A DNA stretch of 64,000 nucleotides from Phenylobacterium aquaticum (GCF_022695515.1 NZ_JALDPT010000001.1:1-64000), one strand, 5' to 3'; shown: positions 36,388-45,593, counted from the first letter of the stretch. Notes: generated by a model not told the origin, from the letters alone. Numbers and translations: made by a program.

Positions 36388-36723
36388 ATGCCCGAACCCG
36401 TTCCCTCGCCGATCCAGATCGGCCCCGGTCGTGCTGCGAGTGAGCAGGATCGCACTTGGCGCGCGCCAAAGCGCGTCGCCGTCACCGTCTCGGGCGCACT
36501 GCTGTCGGTCGTCCTCAGCGGCTGCGTTAGCGCCCCGGAGATGGCGGCCCGGCACCGGCAGGCGTGCGTCACCTACGGCTTCTCGCCGGGCACTGAAGCC
36601 TATGCCAATTGTCTCCTGCAGCTCGATGTCGGGGATTACGGCTATGGCCACCACGGCCGGCCCCGGCTGATGCTGCACCCTTACACCACACCGGCGCCGG
36701 CGGCCGCGCCACCCGTATACTAG
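36388..36723 (+). CDS. Small lipoprotein with Cys pair
   Basis: 111-aa protein. The N-terminus is unusually long before the hydrophobic segment (VAVTVSGALLSVVLSGC, lipobox LSGC), so the true start may be later. The mature part has ACVTYGFSPGTEAYANCLLQ, a short two-Cys motif common in small alphaproteobacterial lipoproteins, and a Tyr/Gly/His/Pro tail. Function unknown. Confidence 0.5.
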   Translation: MPEPVPSPIQIGPGRAASEQDRTWRAPKRVAVTVSGALLSVVLSGCVSAPEMAARHRQACVTYGFSPGTEAYANCLLQLDVGDYGYGHHGRPRLMLHPYTTPAPAAAPPVY

Positions 36724-36729
36724 CATTTA

Positions 36730-36750
36730 TGAGAATGCGTCGCATTCTCA
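36730..36750. promoter_or_regulatory. Fur-like 21-bp palindrome
   Basis: TGAGAATGCGTCGCATTCTCA is palindromic apart from its centre base. It is rich in the GAGAATGC/GCATTCTC half-sites typical of Fur or related iron regulators, and lies 59 bp before the siderophore receptor start. It is likely the iron operator of that gene. Confidence 0.7.
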
Positions 36751-36808
36751 TTGACAAGATGCATGCCGGTTCGTAGAAGGCCCGCAAAACTGCGCAGGAG
36801 CCTTCACC

Positions 36809-38928
36809 GTGTTCTTCTCCCTTCGATGGGCGGTCCGCCGCGCGACCCTGTTCACCGCGACCGTTTCGTTGCTGCCGCTCCTGGCTCCCGGATTAGCCTG
36901 GGCGGATGACGCGGCGACGGAAGTCTCGAGCGTGACGGTGCGGGGCGCGCGGGGAGGCTACGGCGTCGAGCAGACCCGGACCGCGACGAAGACGGCCACC
37001 GCCCTGATCGACACGCCGCAGGCGGTGAGCGTGGTGACGCGCGAGTTGATCGATGACCAGGCGATGCAGGGCATGGCCGACGTGGTCCGCTACATGCCCG
37101 GCGTGGGGATGGCCCAGGGGGAGGGCAACCGCAACGCCCCGATCATGCGTGGCGTCAGCTCGACGGCGAACTTCTTCGTCGACGGCGTGCGCGATGACGT
37201 CGAGTATTTCCGCGATCTCTACAATGTCGAGCGCGTCGAAGCGATGAAAGGGCCCAACGCGATGATCTTCGGCCGCGGCGGCGGCGGCGGGATCCTCAAC
37301 CGGGTTACCCGGCAGGCGGACGGAACCCGAGGTGGCGAGTTGGTGCTGCAAGGCGGCTCATGGAACAACCGCCGCGTCACCGGCGACCTGCGCCAGCAGC
37401 TGAATGATCGAATCTCACTGCGGGCGACGGGCGTCTACGAGAACTCGGACAGCTACCGCGATGGGGTGCAGCTGGAGCGCTACGGCGTCAACCCGACGGC
37501 CAGACTGGTCTTGAGCGAGCGGACGACCGTTCGGCTCAGCTACGAGTATTTCACCTACGACATGGTGGCCGATCGCGGGATCCCGTCATTCCAGGGACGG
37601 CCGGTCCGCACCCCTCCTTCGACCTTCTTCGGCGATCCCGCCGGCAGTCCCACGGGCGCCACGATCAAGGTCGCCAGCGGCGTCATCGAACACGATTTCG
37701 GCGGCGTCAGCCTGCGCAACGTCACCAGCTTCGGCGACTACGACAAGGCCTACCAGAACGTCTATCCGGGGGCAGTCAACGCCGCCGGGACCGCGGTCTC
37801 CCTCTCGGCCTACAACAACGCCACGCGGCGCGAGAACCTGTTCAACCAGACGGACCTCACCTGGTCGGCGGCCACGGGTCCTGTCGGCCACAAGCTGCTG
37901 CTGGGCGCCGAGTTCGGCCGGCAGAGGACCGACAACTTCCGCCAGACCGGCTACTTCACGGGCGTCGGACCCACGGTGACCACGATCACGGTCCCGCTGA
38001 CCGCTCCGACCGTCTCGGTTCCGGTCACCTACCGCCAGAGCGCCACCGACGCTGACAACCACGGCCTCGCCAAGATCGCCGCGGCCTACGCGCAGGACCA
38101 GATCCAGCTCACCGGCCGCCTGCAGGCGATCGTCGGCCTGCGCTATGATCGGTTCGACGTGAACTTCCGCAACAACCGCACCGGCGCGGTGTTCGCGACA
38201 CAGGACAAGCTCTGGTCTCCGCGCGCGGGCCTGGTCTTCAAGCCGGTGGAACCGCTCGCCCTCTACGCCAGCTACAGCCGCTCTTACCTGCCCGCGCGGG
38301 CGACCAGTTGAGTTCGTTGTCCTTGTCCAACCAGGCGCTCGATCCGGAACGGTTCATCAACCGGGAGGTCGGCGTGAAATGGGACCTGCGCCCCGATTTC
38401 TCCCTAACCGCGGCCATCTACCAGCTCGATCGTGAGAATGTGGCCGCGACCGATCCAGCCGATCCCACCCGTCTGGTTCTGGTTAAGGGTCAACGCAGCA
38501 AGGGCGTGGAGCTTGGCGCCGAGGGCGTCGTGCGGCCCGGATGGACCCTCGTGGGCGGTTACGCCTACCAGGACGGAGAGATCACCCAGACGCAGTCGGC
38601 CACCGTGCGCGCCGGCGCGCGCCTGGCTCAGTTGCCGAAGCATTCGGCATCGCTGTGGAACCGGGTGGAGGTGACGCCGCGTCTGGGCCTCGGCCTCGGC
38701 GTGATCTACCGCAGCGCCATCTTCGCTTCGACAGACAACGCCGTCACGCTGCCGGGCTTCACCCGTGTCGACGCGGCCCTCTATTACAAGGTCTCCGATC
38801 AGGTGTCGGCGCAGCTCAATCTCGAGAACGTCTTCGACAGGGGCTACTACGCCGCTGCCAACAGCAACACGAACATCACCCCCGGCTCGCCCCGCGCCCT
38901 GCGGCTGTCGCTGCGGCTCAGCTACTGA
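36809..38928 (+). CDS. TonB-dependent siderophore receptor, frameshifted
   Basis: About 706-aa outer-membrane receptor for ferric siderophores. After the signal peptide comes the plug domain (DTPQAVSVVTRELIDDQAM, RGVSSTANFFVDGVRDD, GPNAMIFGRGGGGGILNRVT). The barrel ends in LSLRLSY. The frame breaks near 38300 in a CCCGCGCGGGCG stretch: one frame stops at 38311 after SYSRSYLP, while the other continues GDQLSSLSLSNQALDPERF. The join matches the family without loss. GTG 36809 is the start, with AGGAG 9 nt upstream. The Fur-like palindrome indicates iron repression. Confidence 0.88.
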
Positions 38929-39172
38929 TCAATCTGTGTGGACCCCCGCTCACGCAGTGCTCGGCGCTCTTAAGGGCTGCAGCCCACGGCGCGCGTATCC
39001 AGATTAGAGCCCCGATCGGCTCTGGTGGCTGCGCTGGCCCGATCCCCCGCCAGCGACGCACGCAGGGTAGGGGGCGCGGCCCACCTCGGTCGCGTCCCTC
39101 TTCCTCGGCGTTCTCCGGCGCGCAGGCCGCTCGTTCGACGGGGCGACCTGTGGTGACGACAGGAGGCGCGCC

Positions 39173-39535
39173 ATGACCCGTTGTTTGAAGATCATCCTGC
39201 TTTGCGCGGCCCTCGCGCTCCCTGCGGTCGCAGTCGCGCACGAACGGATGCTGCGAGGCCCTGTGGGGAGGTGGGTGGAATATGGCTATAGCACCTACCC
39301 GCGAGGCGATTATCTGCCCGCTTACCGCGGCGGCGCCGGCTACTCGGACTACTCGGGTTACTCTGCGCCGTATTGGACGCCAGGTCCTCGGGTCTACGTC
39401 TATCCGCATGGGACGCGCGTCTGGTACGGACCAAGTGTGGCTCCAGGCTACAGCTACGGATCTGGCGGACACGCTGGCTACGGTTACGGCGGCCATCACC
39501 ATCCCCACCACGTTGACCACCACCATGGTTGGTGA
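39173..39535 (+). CDS. Secreted Tyr/Gly/His-rich protein
   Basis: 120-aa exported protein. The signal peptide (LKIILLCAALALPAVAVA) is followed by a Tyr/Gly/Ser-rich middle (YSDYSGYSAPYWTPGPR) and a His-rich end (GGHHHPHHVDHHHGW). The terminal His cluster could bind Ni, Cu or Zn. ACAGGAGG lies before the ATG. It is one of the window's recurrent small low-complexity exported proteins. Confidence 0.6.
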   Translation: MTRCLKIILLCAALALPAVAVAHERMLRGPVGRWVEYGYSTYPRGDYLPAYRGGAGYSDYSGYSAPYWTPGPRVYVYPHGTRVWYGPSVAPGYSYGSGGHAGYGYGGHHHPHHVDHHHGW

Positions 39536-39679
39536 CCACGATGCCGGACTCCGAGCATGGCGGGCGGCCGGTTGCCGGCCAAGCTGACGGGTCCTGAGCT
39601 CTCCGGGGGTCAAGTTGAGCCCACGGCCCGGGGGCGAGGAGCTACTGACCTCGCCGCACCGAAACGGGCTCGGCGCCAC

Positions 39680-39868
39680 TTACATCCAGTCGTAGTCCGC
39701 GCGCAGGAACCCATTCTCCACCGCCGCGGGATCGACTCCGACCCCGGCGCAGAGGATGCGCACGGCGCCGGGCAGGGCTTCAATCGCTTCGCGCGTCGCC
39801 AAGCGACTGGCCGCGGCGGGGGCGCCGCCTGTCGAGCAGGTGAAGTGATAGACCGTGATGGTGGACAC
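39680..39868 (-). CDS. Small 62-aa protein, unknown
   Basis: Reads VSTITVYHFTCSTGGAPAAA, then ATREAIEALPGAVRILCAGV and ends GFLRADYDWM. The GTG at 39868 has CAGGAG 5 nt upstream and lies just after the TrxB-like gene on the same strand, so it is probably the last gene of the redox operon. Two Cys are present. No named family. Confidence 0.5.
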   Translation of the reverse strand: MSTITVYHFTCSTGGAPAAASRLATREAIEALPGAVRILCAGVGVDPAAVENGFLRADYDWM

Positions 39869-39905
39869 CGCGGCTCCTGAGCGCGCGGATCGTGGCCGCG
39901 ACACC

Positions 39906-40889
39906 TCAGTCATGGACGGTACGCACAGGCGGGAGGCTATTGTGGATGGAGGTCGCGGCGATCGCCGCCTCACCGACAGCGACGCTGATCTGGTCGAGGC
40001 CCCGCGCGACGTCTCCCGCGGCATAGACGCCCGGGAGGAAGGTGCGCTGGTGCTCATCCACGAGGATGCATCCCGAACCGTCGACAACGACGCCGATCGC
40101 CTCGGCGAGGCCCGACTGCGGCTCAACGCCCAGCGCGCCGTAGATTACTTCGAACGGTTCGAGCTCTGATCCATCCATCCGCCAGGCGTGCAGCCGGCCG
40201 CCTTCGACCTTCAGGCTATCGGCCTGCACAGCGATCAGCGGTACGCCCGCTGCGTCGAGGGCGTCGCGGCTCGCACGCGAGACCGCATGGTTCGGACCAA
40301 GGGTCAACAAACTAACGCTGGGGCTGTAAGCGCGGAGGAACAGCGCCTCGTTTGCGGCGTGATCGTCCATGCCGATGACGGCAATCCTATCCAGCATGGC
40401 TTCGAAGCCGTCACATATGGGACAGAACCGAAGCAGTCCATCATGGATCGCCTGCTCGGGCTCGGAGATCGGCGGGCGCCGGTCAACCACGCCGGTGGCG
40501 AAGAGGACGGTGCGGCCGAGGACAGCCCGATCCGCGAAGGTCGCACGCCAAAGGGTTTCGTCCACGCGCTCCAAGCCCGTCACTTGGCCCGCCCAGTCCA
40601 CCGGGCCGAACGGCGCCAGTTGCTCGCGCAGTTGGGCGAGCAGGTCCAGCCCGCGAATACCCCCGGCGAAACCGGGGACGTTATGACTGCGTGGGATCAA
40701 CGCCGCACGGCTCTGTCCGGCGTCGGCGACCAAGATACTTCGGCGAAACCGCCGCAGATAGAGCGCCGCAGCGAGGCCGGCCGGTCCCGCGCCCAGGATG
40801 AGACAATCGAAGATGTCGTCCACGGGAGGCTTCGGATCGACGTCTTCGCTCGGGCGGGGGCTCTCGTGCATCTGCGGCTCAGTGGCCAT
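39906..40889 (-). CDS. Thioredoxin reductase-like FAD/NAD(P) oxidoreductase
   Basis: About 327-aa flavoprotein of the TrxB type. The FAD-binding site is CLILGAGPAGLAAALYLRRF, the redox-active pair is CPICD in FCPICDGFEAML, and the C-terminus has the typical FLPGVYAAGDVARG. It differs from housekeeping TrxB in the NAD(P)-binding half (AVIGMDDHAANEALF), so the partner is uncertain. It overlaps the end of the cytochrome c gene upstream and the small 62-aa gene follows, which indicates one operon. Confidence 0.85.
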   Translation of the reverse strand: MATEPQMHESPRPSEDVDPKPPVDDIFDCLILGAGPAGLAAALYLRRFRRSILVADAGQSRAALIPRSHNVPGFAGGIRGLDLLAQLREQLAPFGPVDWAGQVTGLERVDETLWRATFADRAVLGRTVLFATGVVDRRPPISEPEQAIHDGLLRFCPICDGFEAMLDRIAVIGMDDHAANEALFLRAYSPSVSLLTLGPNHAVSRASRDALDAAGVPLIAVQADSLKVEGGRLHAWRMDGSELEPFEVIYGALGVEPQSGLAEAIGVVVDGSGCILVDEHQRTFLPGVYAAGDVARGLDQISVAVGEAAIAATSIHNSLPPVRTVHD

Positions 40890-41532
40890 CGCCGGCATGC
40901 CCGTCCGGCTCCTTGGGCGGCATCGCCATCCCGGGCATCGCCATGCCCGGCATCCCGCCTTCCTTCATCATCTCGTCGTGGTCGGCCGGCGCGCTCTTAA
41001 TGGCCGCCTGGTATTGTGCGGGCGACATCTTGGGCAGCTGGCGGACAAAGGCCACCATGTCCCATATCAGCTCGTCGCTGTGGGTTCGCCCCCAGGCCGG
41101 CATGGCGGTCATCTTGATACCGTGTTTGATCGCCCAGAACTGCTCGCCTGCGGAGAGGTCTGCGTGCCGCCAGAGCTCAGGGGCTTGCGGATAGAGCCCT
41201 TGGCTCATCTCGGTTTTTTCGAGGCCAGGCGCCAGGTGGCAGCCGCTGCACATCTCGGTGTACAGCCCCGCACCGCTCGCGATCCGCTTGGGGTCGTTCA
41301 AGTTCGCCGGCGCCTTGACGCCCGCCGCTCGGACACTGATGGACCGGTCGCGCAGGGTTTCCAGCACCTTGTAGACCGGCCGCGTGTGAGGTGCGTCTGC
41401 CCCGATGTTGTAAAGCCCCAGGCCGATCGTCACGCCTATGGCCACCGCCACGAGCAGCCCAGCCGCGCCCAGCACCACGACGATCCCGAGATGCGTCCTC
41501 GGATGCCTCAGATCCCACCCCATCACGTGCAT
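40879..41532 (-). CDS. Membrane-anchored c-type cytochrome with Met/His-rich tail
   Basis: 217-aa protein. One N-terminal helix (LGIVVVLGAAGLLVAVAIGV) anchors it to the inner membrane. The periplasmic cytochrome domain has the heme site CSGCH and axial Met candidate TAMPAW. The C-terminus is Met/His/Gly-rich (GGMPGMAMPGMAMPP, DGHAGDGH), a composition seen in copper-binding tails. It probably passes electrons in the periplasm. The neighbours are fliQ upstream and the TrxB-like gene downstream. Confidence 0.85.
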   Translation of the reverse strand: MHVMGWDLRHPRTHLGIVVVLGAAGLLVAVAIGVTIGLGLYNIGADAPHTRPVYKVLETLRDRSISVRAAGVKAPANLNDPKRIASGAGLYTEMCSGCHLAPGLEKTEMSQGLYPQAPELWRHADLSAGEQFWAIKHGIKMTAMPAWGRTHSDELIWDMVAFVRQLPKMSPAQYQAAIKSAPADHDEMMKEGGMPGMAMPGMAMPPKEPDGHAGDGH

Positions 41533-41643
41533 CGGTCTTCCCTCCCTATGAGATCTACGAGACTGCGATGGACGCCGTGGGCGGCGCCTGTCTCGAACAT
41601 GAATTTGGTTTAATGTCGTGAGGTCCGCCGCCGCCGCGTGCCG

Positions 41644-41907
41644 CTACATCGCCGCGATCCGTTGCGCGATGTGCTCCATGAAGCCCTTCATGAGGGCGGC
41701 CATCATCGGCAGGAAGATCAGGAGCGCGATGAAGATCGCCACGATCTTCGGGGCGTAGACGAGCGTCTGCTCCTGGATTTGCGTCAGGGCCTGCAAAAGA
41801 CCGATCGCGACCCCGACAACCAGGCCAACGATCAAGACCGGCGCCGAGATCTGCACCGTCAGCCAGATGGCGTCGCGCGCCACGTCGAGGACTTCGGCGC
41901 CCTCCAT
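41644..41907 (-). CDS. fliQ: FliQ family export-gate protein (orphan copy)
   Basis: 87-aa two-helix membrane protein matching FliQ along its length: EVLDVARDAIWLTVQISAP, GLLQALTQIQEQTL and PKIVAIFIALLIFLPMM. FliQ forms the flagellar type III export gate with FliP and FliR. No other flagellar gene is nearby. It is coupled by a 1-nt overlap to a small membrane protein upstream and precedes a cytochrome c gene. It is either a displaced chromosomal copy or an extra one. Confidence 0.85.
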   Translation of the reverse strand: MEGAEVLDVARDAIWLTVQISAPVLIVGLVVGVAIGLLQALTQIQEQTLVYAPKIVAIFIALLIFLPMMAALMKGFMEHIAQRIAAM

Positions 41908-42116
41908 CAGCGCCGTGGCGCGGGCGCGAACCCGTGGTAATCTCGATGTGGATCGGAGATCCAGATCCGGTCATCGGCCTTGGACGTGTTGGTTCCGACG
42001 ACTTCATAGGCGGTCAGTCCGACAATAACGGCGGCGACGAGGAGCGCCGCCGTCCAGAAAAGCGGGCCGCGCCGGCGCCCGCTCGTGCGATCAAGTCTCG
42101 TCTTCCGGCGGACCAC
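41907..42116 (-). CDS. Small single-pass membrane protein
   Basis: 69-aa protein with a very basic N-terminus (VRRKTRLDRTSGRRRG), one helix (LFWTAALLVAAVIVGLTAY) and a soluble tail (DDRIWISDPHRDYHGF). The GTG start at 42116 has GGGGA upstream. The stop shares one base with the fliQ start. Function unknown. Confidence 0.45.
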   Translation of the reverse strand: MVRRKTRLDRTSGRRRGPLFWTAALLVAAVIVGLTAYEVVGTNTSKADDRIWISDPHRDYHGFAPAPRR

Positions 42117-42289
42117 AGGATTCCCCTGTCAGCACTGCTAATGGGGTTACGCGCCGGGTCCCGGCGATCCCTCAGCGCGCACCTGATCGCCTAAACCGGA
42201 TGTCACGTCCGCTTGCGGTCCACGACATCCGCGTGGGCGACAACGCTCCTCATCGCCGACCTCTCGTCGGCCAGTCCAAGGAGCCTCCC

Positions 42290-42622
42290 ATGCAACGCTT
42301 TCTTGCCGCCGCCGCCGCGACGGCGGCCCTCACGATGGCCTCGGCCGCCTCGGCGCAGCCATATGCCCATCCCGGCGCGCCCTACGCGCCATCGGTCAGC
42401 GCCTGGCGCTCAAACCCTTACGGCGCCGCAAGAACGTACCAGGACGACCGCGCTTACGACGGTGGCGCGCGCTACGACTACGGCGCCCGCCGCAGCTACG
42501 ATTCCGCGGTCGGCCCCACCCGTCCATACGGCGCCTATGGATACGCGCCCAACCGCACCTATGGCGGCTGGGGCGCGCGCTTCACCCTTCCGTTCCGATC
42601 ACCCGGCCAGTCTCACCGGTGA
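42290..42622 (+). CDS. Small secreted Tyr/Ala/Arg-rich protein
   Basis: 110-aa exported protein. The signal peptide (FLAAAAATAALTMASAASAQ) is followed by a low-complexity mature region (RAYDGGARYDYGARRSYDS, YGAYGYAPNRTYGGW). ATG 42290 has AAGGAG 6 nt upstream, which fixes the start. The 3' end overlaps the convergent sensor kinase gene by 41 bp. Function unknown. Confidence 0.6.
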   Translation: MQRFLAAAAATAALTMASAASAQPYAHPGAPYAPSVSAWRSNPYGAARTYQDDRAYDGGARYDYGARRSYDSAVGPTRPYGAYGYAPNRTYGGWGARFTLPFRSPGQSHR

Positions 42623-44027
42623 CCTCCTTGGCGCGGGCGAGGCGCAGGTCCCGGTCCGGGCTCAGCGGCAAGCGTAGCTCCGCCCTGAGCCCGGGCTGAT
42701 TGTCCGCCAGCACGAGCTGGCCACGATGGACCCGCGCGACGGTCGCCACGAGGGATAGCCCAAGGCCGCTGCCGGGCGTGGAGCGGCTCTCGTCCAGCCG
42801 GCTGAAGCGCTGCACGGCCCGTTCGCGCGCGTCCGGAGCGATTCCCGGCCCTCGGTCGCCAATGGTGAGGCTGCTGGCCGCACCGTCGATTCTCGTGGCG
42901 ACGACGATCTGGCCGCCTGGGCTCCCATGCTTGATGGCGTTGTCGATCAGGTTGGCGGTTGCGTGGAGGAGTAGGCTTGAAACTCCACGCGTCGGCGCCG
43001 GCGAGAGTCGAAGCAGGAGATGCTGACCCGCGTCCTCTGCCAGCGGCGCGTAGAGGTCGTAGGCCTCTTCGGCGACCGCAGCGAGGTCGAGCGGCACGAA
43101 GCTATCGGCCGTGGTGGCGTCAGCCCTGGCCAGCACCAGCAGCCCGTTCACCAAAGCCAAGAGGGCGTCGAGATCGCGCGCCGTCTCCGCCAGAATGTCC
43201 TGCTGCGGAGCCTCGTGCCCACGTAGCGCCGCCAATTCCAGCCGCGCCTTGATGCGTGTGAGCGGCGTTTTCAGGTCGTGTCCGAGGCCATCGGTGGCGG
43301 CGCGGAGCGACCGGACCATGCGCTCGATCTCGTCGAGGCAGGCGTTGAACACCTCGGCCAGGCGATCGAATTCGTCGTCGCGGGGTGAGACCTTGAGCCG
43401 CTCATCCAAGTGACCGCTTAGGAATCGATCGCCCGTGTCGGCCGCCGCCCGCACGACGCGCACGCCGCGCCGGCTGACGAGCCAGCCGAGGCTCGACCCG
43501 AGCACGGCGGTGGCCAGCACCGACAGGGCGAGGGACACCCAATAGCGACGTCCGAGCGCGATGCGGCTGTCCGCCAAGTGCCCGACCAAGAGCCGCGTGT
43601 CCGGCCCGAGGGTGCGGACCTCGGCCTCGATTCGTCTCGATTGGACCTGACCGCCTCGCCGCACCTGCACGGTGGTAATGGCCAGGTGCTCGGCCGCCAA
43701 CCCGCCTGGCCAGACCAAGACATTGCCGGCCAGACGCCGCCCGGCGCCGTCGGAAACCATATAGACCACGTCGCGCCGCTGCGTCCGGGTCTGCTCATCG
43801 ATGTAGCTGGCCAGGCCGCCCAGGCCGCCGTCACGATAGCGGAGGACGAGCGCGTCCGCCTCGCCTTCGAGCAGGTGCTCGAGTTCGATCTTCAGCACCC
43901 GGACGGTCTGAAAATGCTGGACGCTCAGCGCCACCACGGTCGTGACCACGGCGATCAGCGTGATCCACAGGGCGCCGCGGAACGCCGCCGCCTGCGGTCG
44001 GCGCCGGGGCGGCTTAGCGCGCGTCAA
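42582..44027 (-). CDS. Two-component sensor histidine kinase
   Basis: 481-aa inner-membrane kinase. TM1 (ALWITLIAVVTTVVALSV), a periplasmic sensor domain of about 130 residues, TM2 (YWVSLALSVLATAVLGSSL), HAMP, then the dimerisation helix with phospho-His in GLGHDLKTPLTRI. The ATPase has the N box (HATANLIDNAIKHG), G1 (IGDRGPGIAPD) and G2 (GSGLGLSLV). It overlaps the response regulator gene by 14 bp and starts at TTG 44027. No metal-binding motif is clear in the sensor region. Confidence 0.88.
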   Translation of the reverse strand: MTRAKPPRRRPQAAAFRGALWITLIAVVTTVVALSVQHFQTVRVLKIELEHLLEGEADALVLRYRDGGLGGLASYIDEQTRTQRRDVVYMVSDGAGRRLAGNVLVWPGGLAAEHLAITTVQVRRGGQVQSRRIEAEVRTLGPDTRLLVGHLADSRIALGRRYWVSLALSVLATAVLGSSLGWLVSRRGVRVVRAAADTGDRFLSGHLDERLKVSPRDDEFDRLAEVFNACLDEIERMVRSLRAATDGLGHDLKTPLTRIKARLELAALRGHEAPQQDILAETARDLDALLALVNGLLVLARADATTADSFVPLDLAAVAEEAYDLYAPLAEDAGQHLLLRLSPAPTRGVSSLLLHATANLIDNAIKHGSPGGQIVVATRIDGAASSLTIGDRGPGIAPDARERAVQRFSRLDESRSTPGSGLGLSLVATVARVHRGQLVLADNQPGLRAELRLPLSPDRDLRLARAKEVTGETGRVIGTEG

Positions 44028-44691
44028 GCTGGTAACCGGCGCCGCGAACCGTGTGCAGCAGCGGCGGCTCCTCCGCGTGTTCCAGCTTGCCGCGAAGCCG
44101 GCTCACGTGGACGTCAATGACATTGGTTCCGGGATCGAAGCTGTAGTCCCACGCAGCTTCGAGAAGCATGGTGCGTGTCACGACCTGGCCAGCATGGCGC
44201 ATGAAGTATTCGAGGAGTTGGAACTCCTTGTTGAGCAGCTCGATGCGCCGGGCGCCCCGCTTGGCCGAGCGCGCCAAGAGGTCCAGCTCCAGATCGCCCA
44301 CCTGCAGGGTCGTGGTGGCCGTGGCCGCGCCGGAACCCCGCCGGACGATGGCGGCGATCCGCGCCATCAGTTCCCCGAACGAAAACGGCTTTGTCAGATA
44401 GTCGTCGCTGCCCGCGTCCAGGCCCTTGATCCGATCATCGACCTGCCCGAGCGCGCTGAGGATCAGCACCGGCGTCCTCTGGCCCTGCGACCGTAGCGCT
44501 TGCAGGACGGACAGGCCATCCAGCTGCGGCAGGTTCCGATCGAGGATAATCGCGTCGTAGGGGTTCGTGAGCGCAGCCGTCAGCCCGTCGAGCCCCGTTT
44601 CCGCGTGGTCGCAGGCGTGACCGAGCTCCGCCAAGCCCTGCTGGACGTAGCTCGCCGTCGTGCGGTCATCCTCGATCAGGAGAAGCTTCAT
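44014..44691 (-). CDS. OmpR/PhoB family response regulator
   Basis: 225-aa regulator. The receiver has LLIEDDRTTA, phospho-acceptor IILDRNLPQLDG and switch residues (ILSAL, YLTKPFSFGEL). The C-terminal winged helix has FQLLEYFMRHAGQVVTR and NVIDVHVSRLRGKLEH, typical of OmpR/PhoB. The partner kinase is directly downstream with a 14-bp overlap. Targets are unknown; the divergent small secreted gene 45035 and the inverted repeat at 44751 are near candidates. Confidence 0.9.
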   Translation of the reverse strand: MKLLLIEDDRTTASYVQQGLAELGHACDHAETGLDGLTAALTNPYDAIILDRNLPQLDGLSVLQALRSQGQRTPVLILSALGQVDDRIKGLDAGSDDYLTKPFSFGELMARIAAIVRRGSGAATATTTLQVGDLELDLLARSAKRGARRIELLNKEFQLLEYFMRHAGQVVTRTMLLEAAWDYSFDPGTNVIDVHVSRLRGKLEHAEEPPLLHTVRGAGYQLDAR

Positions 44692-44750
44692 GGTCAGAGT
44701 CTGAAGGGTCCTTGGCGTCCGATCCAGGGGGCATGTCGGTCTCGGCGATC

Positions 44751-44789
44751 GCCGCCAGCTGCCGGCGGGATCGACCGGCAGCTGGCGGC
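44751..44789. repeat. Perfect 15-bp inverted repeat
   Basis: GCCGCCAGCTGCCGG and its exact complement CCGGCAGCTGGCGGC are separated by 9 bp (CGGGATCGA). It lies in the 343-bp divergent gap between the response regulator (start 44691) and the secreted gene at 45035. Nothing else is seen in that gap. It could be an operator or an RNA hairpin. No T tract follows on either strand. Confidence 0.7.
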
Positions 44790-45034
44790 CTTGGCCGGCG
44801 CCTTAAGCGCGTCCACCGGGGGGCAGGTGGACCGCTCGGCGTCAACGCGCCGCCACCGACCAAGATGCGGCCGGGAACTTTCAGGCGAGTGGGGCCGGCG
44901 TGAACTCGATTTCATGTTCGCGGTCGGGGCTTCGGAGCCGCCATGATGAAACAGAATTCATCCCGCTCCCATGCGTACGACACCTGGCGGGTCAATCTGG
45001 TCAGATCGCTTGGCGCCGAAGAGGAGCGCCCATC

Positions 45035-45469
45035 ATGATCAAAATCATCCGAGCAATTGCGATGGCGACCGCCGGACTAGCTGCGCCGGCCATCGGCGTC
45101 GCACAGCCCGTCGGTCCCGCCCCGCCGCCGTTCGTCTATTACGTCGTGCCGTGCGGCAGTCCGGGCGCGATCGCGACGACGCCGGCCTTGCCGCCATCGG
45201 CCGACCCGGCCCTGCCGGCGGAGGCCGTCTGCGTCGTGCCGGTCGCCACCGATGCGGCTCCGCCGCCCCGCCCGCGCTATTCCTCCTATGCTTACGATCC
45301 TTGGGGGCCGAGCTACTATTCAAGGCCGTTCTACGGCTCCTTCGGCCTCAGCTTCTTCAGTGGCGGCCACCAAGGCGGCGGCCACTTCGGCGGAGGCCAC
45401 TCAAGCTTCGGCCACGGTGGCGGTGGCCATTTCGGCGCTGGGCACGGCGGGGGCGGCCGTAGCCATTGA
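45035..45469 (+). CDS. Secreted YYVVPC protein with Gly/His tail
   Basis: 144-aa exported protein with a signal peptide (IIRAIAMATAGLAAPAIG). The mature part begins FVYYVVPCGSPGAIATTP, has a second Cys (AVCVVP), then SYYSRPFYGSFGLSFF and a Gly/His tail (GGHQGGGHFGGGHSSFG). It is a paralogue of the 17090 lipoprotein with the same motif order, but lacks the lipobox. ATG 45035 has GAGGAG 9 nt upstream. Metal binding by the tail is possible but unproven. Confidence 0.6.
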   Translation: MIKIIRAIAMATAGLAAPAIGVAQPVGPAPPPFVYYVVPCGSPGAIATTPALPPSADPALPAEAVCVVPVATDAAPPPRPRYSSYAYDPWGPSYYSRPFYGSFGLSFFSGGHQGGGHFGGGHSSFGHGGGGHFGAGHGGGGRSH

Positions 45470-45593
45470 ATCCAAGTCCTCGAGCTCGTCGCCGCGCGGC
45501 CAAGCGCGATCGCTTCACGAAAGGGCGTCGCAAGGCATCTGTGAGGGTGTAGTTTCGGGGCGTAAGGCACGCCTGGACGGGAGGGAGCCAAAG

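Noticed and set aside
39906..40889. Housekeeping thioredoxin reductase
   Set aside because: The CPICD site is right, but the NAD(P)-binding half is divergent and the operon contains no thioredoxin, so only a TrxB-like call is justified.
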